The position numbers were made by a program, and so were the translations under genes. From Aphrocallistes beatrix (Eukaryota; Porifera; Hexactinellida; Sceptrulophora; Aphrocallistidae): a stretch of 64,000 nucleotides of DNA. The stretch is from contig OY725506.1 in NCBI GenBank assembly GCA_963281255.1, positions 1,469,001 to 1,533,000 on the forward strand, written 5' to 3'. Below are positions 32,434 to 44,100 of the stretch, piece after piece (the stretch's first letter is position 1; the number at the start of each line of letters is the position of its first letter). The notes beneath the pieces were generated by a model. The model searched no databases. It had not been told where the DNA came from and saw nothing but the letters and a program-made list of their open reading frames with translations.

Positions 32434-32729
32434 AGGTATTTAAAATATTTTAGCGCATGCGCTGTTTTACTTTAGCGCATGCGCTGTAGTGTTTCATATA
32501 TTTAAAATATTTTAGCGCATGCGCTGTTCTCATTTTAGCGCATGCGCTAAAACACTGTAGTGTTTCATATATTTAAAATATTTTAAATATATGAAACACT
32601 ACAGTGTTTTAGTGCATGCGCTAAAATGAAAACAGCGCATGCGCTAAAGTAAAACAGCGCATGCGCTAAAATAAACAGCGCATGCGCTAAAGTAAAACAG
32701 CGCATGCGCTAAAATATTTTAAAAATATG
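32434..32729. mobile_element. Palindromic foldback element built of AGCGCATGCGCT units, 9-bp flanking repeat
   Basis: The whole 296 bp is a large palindrome centred near 32578 (TTTAAAATATTTTAAA). Both arms carry copies of the self-complementary 12-mer AGCGCATGCGCT: four in the left arm; four plus one variant (AGTGCATGCGCT) in the right. They are separated by A/T-rich spacers. ACTGTGAGG occurs on both sides (32425-32433 and 32730-32738), a 9-bp target duplication (8 bp if the first base is chance). This would suit a MULE- or hAT-type non-autonomous element. Confidence 0.8.
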
Positions 32730-32753
32730 ACTGTGAGGCATTATTAGAGTAGG

Positions 32754-33404
32754 CTATGCTCTGATGAATTCAGGCAAATGGTCAGGGTCATTAGACTGGC
32801 GCCACTTCCGTTCAGCTTTCCTTCTCGCACGCTTGGCCTGCTTGATGGTACTGGTGAACCAAGGGACACGGGGACGGGTGACTATGGTTTTGGATCGCGG
32901 AGGAGCGTGCTGATCATAGATAGAGGATAGGGTGCTGCTATATGATACAATAAGTTCCTCAAGATGCTCAGGTGGGTTAGCACAGAGATCAGAAAGAAAA
33001 ATTGGGAGGTTGATGGATTTGGAACGATAGGAAACCACCTGAGAGGAAAGAGAAGGTTTCGAAAGCGAGAGACTACAAGAGATGGAGAAATGGTCAGAGA
33101 ATAGATGGACAGGAGAGGGATCAGAGAGGATGATGTTGTCAGCAGAACGGGATATTATCAGATCGAGAATGTGACCCTTCTCATGAGTTGGCTGCTGGAT
33201 TAAAGATAGAGAACGAAGGAGCTCGGAGAACTGTAAAGACTCAGACGGGATGTCAACATGGATATTGAAGTCTCCAGTTATTATTAGGGGCTCCTTGCAT
33301 AAGAGGATGGGTTCGAGGAGAGAAGAAAACTGATCAAGGAAGGTAGAAATAGAAATAGGATGATTCCTTGAGTAGGGAACCAAATAGATTGATGGATTAT
33401 TCAC
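32754..33404 (-). pseudogene. LINE endonuclease relic (AP endonuclease-like domain)
   Basis: 216 open codons matching the C-terminal half of the endonuclease/exonuclease domain of non-LTR retrotransposons. Landmarks are ITGDFNIHVD (catalytic Asp/Asn), LDLIISR, FSDHFSISCSL (Ser-Asp-His) and the post-domain segment RPRVPWFTSTIKQAKRARRKAERKWR. The N-terminal half and the entire reverse transcriptase are missing. Stops lie directly upstream near 33410. The start is therefore not a real initiation site. Its 3' end stops 15 bp from the palindromic element at 32434-32738. Confidence 0.85.
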
Positions 33405-33905
33405 TGTGGGTGATAGTCACTAGGGACTAGGGTGACCTGATGTGTCTTTTTTCCCTGGAAGTCGAAGTACATTGCCTGTTTTTGCTCCTGGGAGGGGAGG
33501 GCGTAAAGTCTAAGACCAAAAAATCGGGCGAAGTTCAGTTTTTTGCCCAGGTTTATTTTTATACGACATATCCAGCTTTTTATCCAAATACGTATAACAA
33601 GTGTTAGGTTATGGTAAATAATCCTCTGCTTATTCTAGTGCAGTGTTGTCATAACTCACAAATAATGCAGTACTAAAGTTTGGTGCGGGTAGGGATCAGA
33701 AATAAGTTTCAAACAAACAGTGTTATGAATTTAGAATACATATAATGGAATATAAACATTACCTTGTCTCAGCCAGTCAATTGATCCACGGAATTTAAAA
33801 TAACAAAATTCGGATTCCTCTCTCGAACTTGAGTTGAGTGATGATTCAAGGACGAGAATTACTTAGAACAAATAATCTAAAAAAAGACAAACAAATATTA
33901 ATTTA

Positions 33906-34115
33906 CGGAACGGAACGGAACGGAACGGAACGGAACGGAACGGAACGGAACGGAACGGAACGGAACGGAACGGAACGGAACGGAACGGAACGGAACGGAA
34001 CGGAACGGAACGGAACGGAACGGAACGGAACGGAACGGAACGGAACGGAACGGAACGGAACGGAACGGAACGGAACGGAACGGAACGGAACGGAACGGAA
34101 CGGAACGGAACGGAA
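33906..34115. repeat. (CGGAA)n array, 42 units
   Basis: CGGAA is repeated without interruption, only the last unit reading TGGAA. Degenerate relatives (TTCCG, TTCCA) continue to about 34250, partly in inverted orientation. All frames are open across it, so the apparent coding potential is an artefact of the repeat. Confidence 0.97.
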
Positions 34116-34447
34116 TGGAACAATCCCTGGAAATCTGAGAAATAAGTAAAATAGGCATCTAAAATTCCGGAACAGTTCCATCAAGTTCTGTAAATAAGGT
34201 ACTCATATTTCCAGGGATGGTTCCGTTCCGTTCCATTCCATCCATTCCGTAAATGAGGTATGTCCTCGAAATACCTTATATTAGCCACTGAGAACTCGCT
34301 TCAAGCAGCATAAAATAAAAATACTTTAAAGGTGAGAAAAAAATGTATATATAAACATTAATTAATAACTAAAATTCATCGTATTACTTTAAAATTGCGA
34401 TAATCTGACTCTATATAGGGAAATACCCATACATCCCAACTGGTAAA

Positions 34448-34751
34448 CGGATGTTTCGTCGCTGATATCTCTTCGAATCGAATTACAAATTGTTGGGAAA
34501 CATTAATTTGTTCTAAAGCTGAATAGGATTAATAGGAGAGTGAGAGTGAGCATTTTGGAGGGTACTATGTCTAAGAACAAAGAGAAAGTGAGCATTTTCG
34601 GTTTGAAATAATATCAAATGGCACGCGAGAGTGGTATTTTTATTTCGTGGGGGGTGGGCGATTGTCATTCATTATTTGTTAGAATAAATGGGAGAATGAA
34701 AGTGAGGATTCAATAATTTCATTCAAAGAAATATCAACGACGAAACATCCG
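34448..34751. mobile_element. Inverted-repeat element of 304 bp
   Basis: CGGATGTTTCGTCGCTGATA at 34448 and its inverted copy ending at 34751 match at 20 of 21 bases. The interior is AT-rich without coding. I found no convincing target duplication, so the transposon class is open. Confidence 0.65.
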
Positions 34752-34759
34752 AGGTATTA

Positions 34760-34980
34760 AAAAGTTCATTGCGCATGCGCAATCGTCACACTGCGCATGA
34801 TCAATTGACACATTACACATGATCAATTACACATTGCGCACGATTGATTGGACTAGATCCATTGTGCATGCGCAATCGTCACATTGCGCATGATCTATCA
34901 TCACTTTGCACATAATATGCAAAAATCACTTAAAATATTTCTATATATGCAAAAATCACTTAAAATATTTCTATATATGC
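34760..34980. repeat. Degenerate GCGCATG repeats and an exact 30-bp tandem pair
   Basis: Motifs such as CATTGCGCATGATC recur every 20-35 bp from 34760 to 34915. They are followed by two exact copies of a 30-bp unit beginning AAAAATCACTTAAAATAT at 34921-34950 and 34951-34980. Confidence 0.75.
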
Positions 34981-35319
34981 AAAACTATTCCAAAAATTAA
35001 TGTCGCTAAAAACCGCCATATTGCATTGAATTTTTGGGGGTTTGATAACTTTGAGTAACGAAATGATGAAAATCGAGACATTAGGTTGTTTAGACTGAAA
35101 TCCCCCAGAGTTGTAATGACATGACTGTCTTTCGGTCAAAATCAAACACAGATTTAGTGGAACATTATGATCTCTTATCTCTATCTCATTCATCCCAGAC
35201 TTTAGTAACAACCTCGGCTAGCTAAAATTGATCAAGGGAGGGGAAAGGCTGTCTGTTCAGCTTTCCCGAAACCCAGTTACCTCGCCTCACCCCTCCCTCT
35301 ACTTCTGCCTGTTGAAGGG

Positions 35320-36013
35320 CCTGTCACGAAAATTTTGGTCCGGGGTACCAATTTTTTCATGGAAAATTGGTCCTCCCCTGAAAATTTTGGTCCTGCAATG
35401 GAACATTTTTTTCAGGGAAAATTGGTCCGGGGGGACCATTTTTTTCAGGGAATATTGGTCCGGGGACCATTTTTTTCAAGAAAAATTGTCCGGAGACTAA
35501 TTCTTTCATGGAAAATTAGATTCTATCAATCATTTGACATCCTCGATTTTTTTAAACTTTTCAATTGTCGAACTACCAAGCTGTTTAACCCCGGACTGAC
35601 AATTCATATTTTAGTACTCAATACATATTTAGCTAATCTAATCTAAGAAGTGTATTTTATTTCTTCTGCTCTCCCTAAAATCTGAACTCTCTTCCTATTG
35701 AGTGCCTACCTATTGAAACTAATAACTAGACATAATAACAGCTACCGCAGCGCCACTGGGACTTCTTTTCCAAATTGTTCTGGAATGGTGATGCATTTTT
35801 CATGGAAATATTGGTTCGGGCGGACCAAAATTCCTTATGGAAAATTGGTCCCCCGGACCAAAATTCCATGAAAAAATTGGTCCCCCCGGACAAAAATTCC
35901 ATGGAAAATTGGTCCATAGTAGGACCAAAATTTTCAGGGGAGGACCAATTTTCCCTGAAAAAATTGGTTCCCCGGACCAAAATTTTCGCGGACCAATTTT
36001 CCAGTGACAGGCC
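35320..36013. mobile_element. Inverted-repeat element with arrays of AAAATTGGTCC palindromes
   Basis: The ends are GGCCTGTCAC (about 35319) and GTGACAGGCC (ending 36013). Inside, two arrays (35330-35515 and 35800-36000) repeat a unit of about 30 bp made of AAAATTGGTCC, a G/C-rich joint and the inverse GGACCAATTTT. The two arrays are broadly inverted relative to each other around an AT-rich centre. The open frames reported across it are by-products of the repeat. No target duplication was seen. Confidence 0.75.
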
Positions 36014-39000
36014 TACTAATCTGGGCCGGCGTCACTGGTCCGGTCCTAACCGGACCACTTTCAAAAGCAGGTTGGTCAGGTTAAATCTGGCCACTTTTAG
36101 AACCGTGGCGCCGGCACTGCTATTATACGGTACGGGAGGAAATGGTACCTAATTTCCGGAACAGTACCTATAAAATGCCTAATTTTCGTCCGGTGCGGAA
36201 TCAGATATCTTGACTCGTCCCGTCTCGGAAATTAATCACGCCCTTTGTGGAGAGAATAAGACCTTTAACTTATTTTTTCGAAATATTCTTAGTAAAGTCA
36301 TAAAAGTCCAAATGAGAACCATTTTACAGGCTCCATCCTATTATTTAAACGTAGTTACTCAAATGAACATTGCCAGAATGCAGAGGTGATAGAAGTATAC
36401 TAGCCTCTATTTTCCTACGCGGTGGACAGAGAAAGTCGAGTTAGCAAGCAGGTGGTACATATACGCTCCAAGAGAGGATCTACCTAAACGTTGTGGCTGG
36501 GATATTCAAATGCATACTTATTTGGATTCGAACCACATCAGCGCTTGGCACATGGTACAACCACCTTGCTGAAGTCGAAGTCGATAACTCGCATACCTGC
36601 ATACTTGAAACCTGAACCATAGCTGTATTGTTTCTAGTTAGGAAAATTCGATACGAATGGCACTAAAGGGTATTCTATCCAGCTATAACTATTCAACCAG
36701 GATACCTCAACATTCTCCATCCTAACGTGAGTTATCTTTAATCATACCGCAATTTCGTATATTTTATGTCCCTGAATACCTTTGTATTTAGTATAGACCA
36801 GTAATTTTCAAGGTGGGCCGCAAAGTCCCAAGGAACAGGATAGGATTGTTGTAGGAGTATATACGGGTAGTTATACAGCAAGAGGACACTATGTCCAAAG
36901 ATCCACCATAATTCCCAGGCATAAATGAATTAAAAGTGAGAGGGTCAAAGAGGGGCTAGCCAAAAATCGGGAGGCTGCCTCCCTAAAACGCCCTGCGTAT
37001 ATTACTGTACTCCTGGGACATAGATCACTCAATGAGTTGTCTCTTCTGTTTCTAGACTACAACGTTTCTATATTTTTATTTTTGAGGATTCTAGAGTAGT
37101 GCCGTACTGTCTGATGTGAATACACTGGCTACCTTGTTTATGAGTAGTTGGTACATCCAATTCAGAATGTATTACATCTATATACTGTATTTTTATTTCA
37201 ATATTCGTGCAAGTCTCAACAAAGTTATTGTCTGTGTTTATCCTAATTCTCAAATTTGTAACTTAGTAATTTGCTTATAGACCAATCTAGTATTTGGCAT
37301 GACGACTCTGCAAATATATCCAGAATTAGCCATCTCTGCACGATGTCAATGAAGGATTTTAATCTACTCATAACACGGCATAGAACCCTCTAACAGCAGC
37401 ACATAGAAGCAAACCCCAGAATTTATACAATTGATTCAATATATGATGCATGAATTGTAAAATAGAATATATTTTCACGCCTGTTCTTCTTTAGCTGCAT
37501 TACAGTGACATAACAATGGTTTAGGGCCGTACATTTTTTACAAAACAATGTTAGTTCTAAGTTGACACCTGAGCCGCCCCACTTTTTATAAGCTTCCGAA
37601 GCACCTGAACAAGGTGGATCATGTGGAGAATTCTTAACCTTGATTTGCTGAATAGAAACCTGAGAAAATTGAAATATATCGAGTGTAGATCGAAGTCAAC
37701 ATACGTAGAGTAAAATCAAGAACAGTCCCTGTAGGAAATAAGGATACTGTATCTGTCAGCGACTGTGTGCTTTCTACTTTTATTCTTTTTTGCGATTCCT
37801 AATAATTAGCTCTAAGCGTATGATGTAAATGCTCTATGTGGATGGAAACTCTTAGAGTATTGTGCCACAGCATCACAACTATCTCGATCGAACCTCGAGT
37901 CTAGATGCACTTAGCCAATATACGTAATTTGATAGCAATCGCGTCTATTTAATTAATTCGACTGCTCATAGCGAGTGTTAATATTGGAATTGTTTGTGCT
38001 AGCATTTGGAATGGTGCAAATCAAATTGGATGCTGCGATCATGCCTAACACAGCCCATCTCCCATTTCAATCTCCTCACGAGTTGTAATTACTTGAAAAA
38101 GTTGACTGGTACATCTGGAAAAAAGGTAATGTGATAGAGAAACTCTTCATCTTTGAGGTATGCATGTGTAAGATAAGATCAAAAATACATTTTTATTTGT
38201 CAGAATTTCCATTAACTTTGTAAGGCTCTGTAAGCTGATATTATTACAAGTTAATACTTGGATAGTTACACCCATTTTATGAATGACTTGATTCACCTGA
38301 ATCCATTTGATCTAGCTGATTCTAGCATATCATATCCAATCACTCGGATCATTCAAACTTCTAGGGTTTTATTACACTTTTAATTACAGCGAACTCATTT
38401 CTCAGTTAAGATTAAGATTGTTCTTAAGACAGTTAAGATTTCTGTCAGTTCAGTTAAGTATTTTTTTGTGTGTGGGGGGAAACCATAAGATTAAGGAGTC
38501 AATAATATAAATAGAATTGATCCCATGGCATTGGCAGGTTTTAATAAGCCAAAGAAATCCTAGCATTCTCGATTCTAGTCTCCATTCACTTGTAGACCGT
38601 AGTACCTTGACTGACATTATCAAGTTCTTCCGTATGTACGTATATTGCAGTGTTCGTGGTATCATCTAAGATGCTGTTACTCATTAAATATGTGTTTATT
38701 ATGTTCGATTTCTTTGATCCTATTATCTGTTCGAATTAATGTGTGTGGCCTCTATTATATTATAATTACGATTAATAGTAATTGATGAGCATAGCTATTT
38801 AGAAATACAATTCTTCTTTAGAATTCTTAATTAGTATCTACCAGACTGAATTGTAGATATTAATTGTGATGAAATTTTAGTGATTTATTTAGTAGAAAAT
38901 ATACTCAATAGCTTCTAATAACTTCCCACTTTGACTATGAAACTCATTTTAAGGTCAACGAGACTTCGATTAATTTATTTGAATTAATGCTGACAACTAG

Positions 39001-39055
39001 CTTAAATCCTTATTTGTCCTGATATTAGTATAGCACTTGGATTAAGTTGCAAAAG
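36014..39055. other. Gene-free stretch
   Basis: No credible coding frame over 3 kb. It contains GC-rich fragments near 36030-36120 that resemble MITE ends, a tRNA-like A/B-box pair on the minus strand near 36550, and a GGACACTATGTCC motif near 36887. Confidence 0.5.
36524..36572 (-). repeat. tRNA-like A and B boxes, possible tRNA-derived SINE
   Basis: On the minus strand TCAGCAAGGTGG (36572-36561) resembles an A box, and GGTTCGAATCC (36534-36524) is a perfect B box. They are about 26 bases apart. No proper acceptor stem is seen, so a functional tRNA is unlikely. Confidence 0.4.
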
Positions 39056-39061
39056 TTTATT
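39056..39061 (-). promoter_or_regulatory. Poly(A) signal of the minus-strand gene at 39097
   Basis: AATAAA on the minus strand, about 36 bases after the stop codon. Confidence 0.6.
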
Positions 39062-39096
39062 CAATGAAAATGTGAATTAACACAAACATACATTTA

Positions 39097-39756
39097 TCAG
39101 TAATAATTATCATTTTCCAAATCTGCAATCAGATCCGAAGAGCTATCCCAGGAAAACACGCCATTAAGATCTGTACTAATCCAGTTCAGCGTTTCAATAA
39201 ACGATTCAGCCATCTTGTGTCTGTCTTTCAAACACTGGAACTTGAACACGAGACAGGTGGGGATGTAGTCGAATATTTCATCCACCACAATGATAGAAAA
39301 CACGTCCAGATAGTCGTAGTGAGAACCGTAGCCTGAAATATGTCGGATGTCAAAAGATATCTGTTTTGTTTGCGATTTGCTTGAAGCTATTTCGAGGTGT
39401 ACATTATGCTTCGTGTCTACGCGTATGGAACACTTGGGCGAGGCATAGCCAAACTTGAGACTGCGTCTCGTGTTTCTTCTCTCTTTGTAGTACTTCTGCA
39501 TCACTTCTTTCGTGGGTGGGAGTGTGTTGTAAATGCTCTCATGGTTGGTGTCGAGCGGCTTTAAACCGACAAGTGTAGCTTTTGTGGAGAAATAATCTTC
39601 AAAGTTCTCTTCTTTTGCTTCTAACTTCACGAGTGCATCTTTTTTAGACGATCTGTTACGGAGGACAATCGCTGAGAAAGCATCAATTTGTTGGCTGACC
39701 CTGTTACTAACTTCACTGTTGTTGCCCCAAATAAAACTTTTCATCACTTCAAACAT
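39097..39756 (-). CDS. Uncharacterised 219-residue protein, possible PTB/PH-like domain
   Basis: A single-exon gene starting MFEVMKSFIWG and ending in an acidic tail (LIADLENDNYY). Codon use is less AT-skewed than the surroundings and a poly(A) signal follows closely, so it is likely real. Residues about 75-195 alternate beta-like segments and end in a long amphipathic helix. The pattern (ISFDIRHISGYG..., then DYIPTCLVFKFQCLKDRHKM and an ESFIETLNWI helix) resembles a phosphotyrosine-binding or PH-superfold domain, as in cytoplasmic adaptors. There is no signal peptide, membrane helix or catalytic motif. The domain call is tentative and I do not recognise the gene. Confidence 0.7.
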   Translation of the reverse strand: MFEVMKSFIWGNNSEVSNRVSQQIDAFSAIVLRNRSSKKDALVKLEAKEENFEDYFSTKATLVGLKPLDTNHESIYNTLPPTKEVMQKYYKERRNTRRSLKFGYASPKCSIRVDTKHNVHLEIASSKSQTKQISFDIRHISGYGSHYDYLDVFSIIVVDEIFDYIPTCLVFKFQCLKDRHKMAESFIETLNWISTDLNGVFSWDSSSDLIADLENDNYY

Positions 39757-39859
39757 TTTTTAAAGTTTAGTACTGCTAAAATTCAGAATTGAGGTAAATT
39801 CACTACTGTATTGATATTCTGCAAGAGTTACTCATTATATATACTTGTAGCTTCTAATA

Positions 39860-41187
39860 CAGGGTGTCAGATAATTATTTTCAAATTTTAATTTGATTAT
39901 ATGCGAAGAAGTAGATGATGCAGGCATATATCAATCATTTTATGTGTTCATTTATGATAATATATTAATAATCAATTTTATAACCATCTCCATCTATTAA
40001 GAGACGGCATCTTTTAGGCATAGAAGACCAGTAAGGCTCTAGGAATACAGGATCGATATTGCTCCAAATGTCATTAAGCTCACTTTTAAGGGCCGAAATG
40101 TTCTTTGGACTGCGTTTGGACAGTTCGTACTTGATCCAACCAAAGATATTTTCTATTGGATTAACATCTGGACTTTGGCTTGGCCACTCTAACCTCCTAT
40201 TAGGCATATTTTCGTTCATCCAAGCCTTTGTTGCCTTCGAGGTGTGCTTTGGATCGTTGTCCATAACCAAAACCCACTCTTTATTGTAAAATACTTTTGC
40301 TTGTGCTAATAAATGAACCTCCAATATCTTTGTAAATAGGGACGAGTCAAGATTTTGAGTGAATATGCATAAAGGAAATGTTCCTACGGACGAAAATGCA
40401 GCCCAGATGTGTATTTTCTGTGTATGTTTGCAAGTGGGTTGCAGGCGAATTTGATTTTTTGGTCCACATTCTGACACGACCTCTTGATAGCCATATAGAA
40501 GCTTCATCAGCAAAATTGAGTGTTCCCATCTTCTTGACATATTGCACTTAGCCCATTCTACCCTATAAAGGCGATTCTTTTCGCTTAACATCGGAATTTT
40601 ACTGGATACGGCTTCGAGTACTCAAGTTTACGAAGACATCTGTGTACTGTATCTCGAGAGATAATCACTGGTGATTTTGATGTCAATGTTCGTATAGAGG
40701 TAGTAGGATCCAAGCTGATGGATTTCGCGACAAAGTTCTTTATTTGAGGAATAAATTTAGAGGGTCTACCTGCGCCTTTCTTGTGTTTAATCCCAACTCC
40801 TGATTTAATGCTAGAATTTACATTGTAAACAGTCCTGGTAGACACACCTACAAGTCGACTAATTTCTTCAATCGAGTGCTTTTTACCATCTAATAAGATT
40901 CGTATGTGAATGCGCTTTGATAGTTGAGACATAATAGAACAAATTATCTAGCAAATAATTGTAAAAATATCAATAAATAAAAATCATTAAAAAAAGTCGC
41001 GTCATCAGATGACGTAACGATTTTCAACCTAAAAATCAAATTGTTCACTTAAATGAATGATTTTAAATTTAGTCAAAGCCTACTTAGGTTCATTTCCACC
41101 AGCAAAATGGAGCTAGTCATAGTTGCTCTAGGTTCTGAAACCATGAATGATAAAACAATGTTTTGAAAATAATTATCTGACACCCTG
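39860..41187 (-). mobile_element. Tc1-like transposon with perfect 26-bp terminal repeats
   Basis: The 1,328-bp element begins CAGGGTGTCAGATAATTATT and ends in its exact inverted copy (26 bp), between TA dinucleotides. It carries one transposase gene on the minus strand, now frameshifted. The perfect terminal repeats suggest relatively recent activity, or mobilisation in trans. Confidence 0.92.
39965..40932 (-). pseudogene. Tc1-like transposase, frameshifted
   Basis: The N-terminal part (40585-40932) has a helix-turn-helix paired-like domain, IEEISRLVGVSTRTVYNVN, and a GRPSKF hinge. The catalytic core continues in two other frames: the first Asp in FADEASIW near 40500, then VMDNDPKHTS and the DDE glutamate in SPDVNPIENIFGWIK. 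Two frame changes, near 40590 and between about 40500 and 40450, break it. The order and spacing are those of Tc1/mariner DD34E enzymes, which cut and paste DNA at TA sites. Confidence 0.88.
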
Positions 41188-44100
41188 TACAGCCAATAGT
41201 GCTTGCTCCTGATTTACTTAACACTATATCAGAATTCTCACTCTCTAATTTACCATCAATTACACTTATATAGGATGTTAACAAAAGGTTAAAAAAAATG
41301 TGAATATTAATTATTAGTTATTAGCCTATGCATACAAACATACTGGTGCATAATTTCACACTTACACGGATCTTATTTCAAGGTACAATCTCAATAGGTA
41401 ATCTAGGAATTCTTGTAGAATTCGATTCTCTCACTCTCACACATTAAGCTATAATGTGAATACTTCAATACTTACGTTACATATGAGTGTGCAATTTTCA
41501 CACCTCTGGTTGGTGTTCTGATGCTTACTATCGGTCTGTTGACACACATGGATGAGGATGGCCAGATTATTTATTTACTTATTGGTACCTTCTTATTTGA
41601 AAAGACATTAGACTTGACACATGTGCTCTGGTTGGATCAACCCGTTGAGTTAGCAAGGTAAACGTTCTTGTGTTATACTTAGACATGACCAACAATACTG
41701 TTGCCCGCGATCTTCCATCTTCATATCTCTCTCATGCTAGATAGATACACAGCCACACAAAGTGACAGTTCATGCCTTCTGTAAACAACACATGTTTTGA
41801 CATTTACAGGGACAAATTCAAATAAAGACACAAATTTAATTGTAAATGATAATTTTGTTTTGAAAGAATTATAAAGGTAATGAACTCTATCTGTTACGGC
41901 ACTTTTAACAACTAACAGGCTGCTTTTAACGCCAACAACAATAGCGGCTGTTAACAGAATTGCTACAAATCCTACAATCCTGATCTTACAGGGATTATTT
42001 TGATTGTAAAAACAAGCACTGTAGATATTCTGAATTCATCTCTTGCGATTTTGAATGATTTCATTAACCACTTCTAAATTTTCATCACGGGTTTTTTAGT
42101 TAAAATGCTCAAATCACGTTACCTTTCTGTACTAGAATAACTTAAGTGCATAGTCTTTTAACATTTAATGAGAACAGAATGTCAATTGAAAGCCTCAAAA
42201 TAGACTATTCATCCTCATGAATACCCATTATATAGATAGGTTAGATCAGTTAATAGAGAAACCCAGTAATTAATGGAATAATCTCTAAATACATTATTTG
42301 CTTACAATAGCTAAATAATATTTGCAAATTTTTACATCGCAATCCTAAGCTTAGCAGCGTATATCACATTGGGATGCCAGCTAGCGCGAAAACTCTCCGA
42401 GAGTAATAATTCCAAAAGCAGGGATACTATTAATTCAGCGTGATCCTAGATATTATATTATATATGGAATCCTGAGTTGATTTAATGAGAAATAGGCTGC
42501 CGTGAATCAAATTAAGCGATATTCTACTTACGAATCAGAACAATATGCGCTGTATTGTTCGATGTGATGTGAGTTAACTTTGTAAAGCGCTATGGTCATT
42601 CCAGTGTCACAATACATTGGCGGAATATCAATTATACATCCTACGATTAATTAATGGTTCATTAGGAGAGAATGCGAGTTCTGTTATACGTACTCCGTCA
42701 ACATGAACATGGCTCCGTGAGTAGGTTGGATGGATGGATGTCTGCAAGTGAAATTAAATAACTACACAACTTTCTGTAGTTGCGCTAGCCTAAGATATTG
42801 TATATCTTAGATGTCCACTACCACTATCACTTTCCCGACGCGTTTCTATCAGTGTGGTGAAAGAAGTATTCGATTATCCTAGCCTGTTTTGTGTTTTAAA
42901 ATGTGTTAGTGTTTGCAAGACAGACACAAGATAGCTGTGATAATAAAATTGCCAACCCTAATCCAACGATCTGGACTGAAATGTTGTAAATTTAACAATA
43001 TTGGAATATGTTGTCTACTTCCAAAAGCTATTATATGTTATGAAGAAATTCTTAGTAACAACTAATAAGGATCAACCGAATTGAATTAATTGTATCGAAA
43101 AAATAGTGTTAAGTGGGATATTTTTTCAATATGTTTTGCCATAGCATTCTATATACTATGGTTTTGCATTTCATTGAGAGAGTTTACATATTTCAACATT
43201 GGTGATTTTATCACAATTGGTTTTAGTAGGAGGATTAAACTCATCCATCCCCAGATGTACATTCTACAACACAACCATTCCTGAGTATTAAATTCATCAA
43301 ATCTTATTAATTATTCATGTAGTGCCCACTCGGGGGAGACTGAAACTAGAGCTGGACTGCTATCTCCTCTGCTAGTCATTATCTGAGCTAATAAAGTTGA
43401 TATTCAAGCATCCAAATGATGATATAAGCCATTCCAATATTTATCAACGGGGCATGAGTAGACTTGCGGTTACTGCTTGTTGATTAGCGCTGCGATGCTA
43501 TACAAAATAAGATTTTTATAACTAATACACGAGTGGGTGCCAATAATCAAGATGTGTCTACAAAAGCACGAAAGATATCGCAAATATTAACCATCTCTTT
43601 ATTTCAAGTATTTTCTTCCACCAAGTGGGATATTGATAGACCATAGGATGCCACCGTTTATAAAATGATGACACGTAGTGAGATTTTATTCACCAACCTG
43701 CATCATTCAATTTAGTTTGAATTTAATATCAAAATAAATGCATTGTCTGAGCGTGCAAATATTTGAAGCGTCTTTTATCAACTCTATGCCATATCATGAA
43801 AGATATTATGTGCTCATAATACTTGCACGTAATATATCTATTTATAGGACATGAGTGCATCACTTAAGTATCATGATTTTATGATTTTTCCTGTTTGAGT
43901 GCACTTTTAATGACACAAATGAAGGATTGGTGGAAATTGTGCCATATTTGAAAAGAAATGCATGCATCACTTATTCAATACGTATTGTAGTTCCACCACC
44001 AATCATGCAAACATATTGAATAAATGTCAAGTCAACTGATATCATGTGTTTTTTGATAATTAAATATTCTATCATTGTGATACTCGAAGTATCTGATGTA

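Noticed and set aside
32434..32738. CRISPR-like spacing of repeated 12-mers
   Set aside because: The repeats form one symmetric palindrome with short A/T spacers in an animal genome; not a CRISPR array.
33838..34184. Open frames of 86-103 codons on both strands
   Set aside because: They translate a pure (CGGAA)n repeat, which has no stop in any frame; not genes.
35228..36152. Several open frames of 84-125 codons rich in N-W-S-G-G-x
   Set aside because: By-products of the AAAATTGGTCC repeat units.
36524..36600. Functional tRNA gene on the minus strand
   Set aside because: A and B boxes are present but no acceptor or anticodon stem can be drawn.
38450..38665. 71-codon minus-strand frame in the gene desert
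   Set aside because: No match to a family I know and no supporting context.
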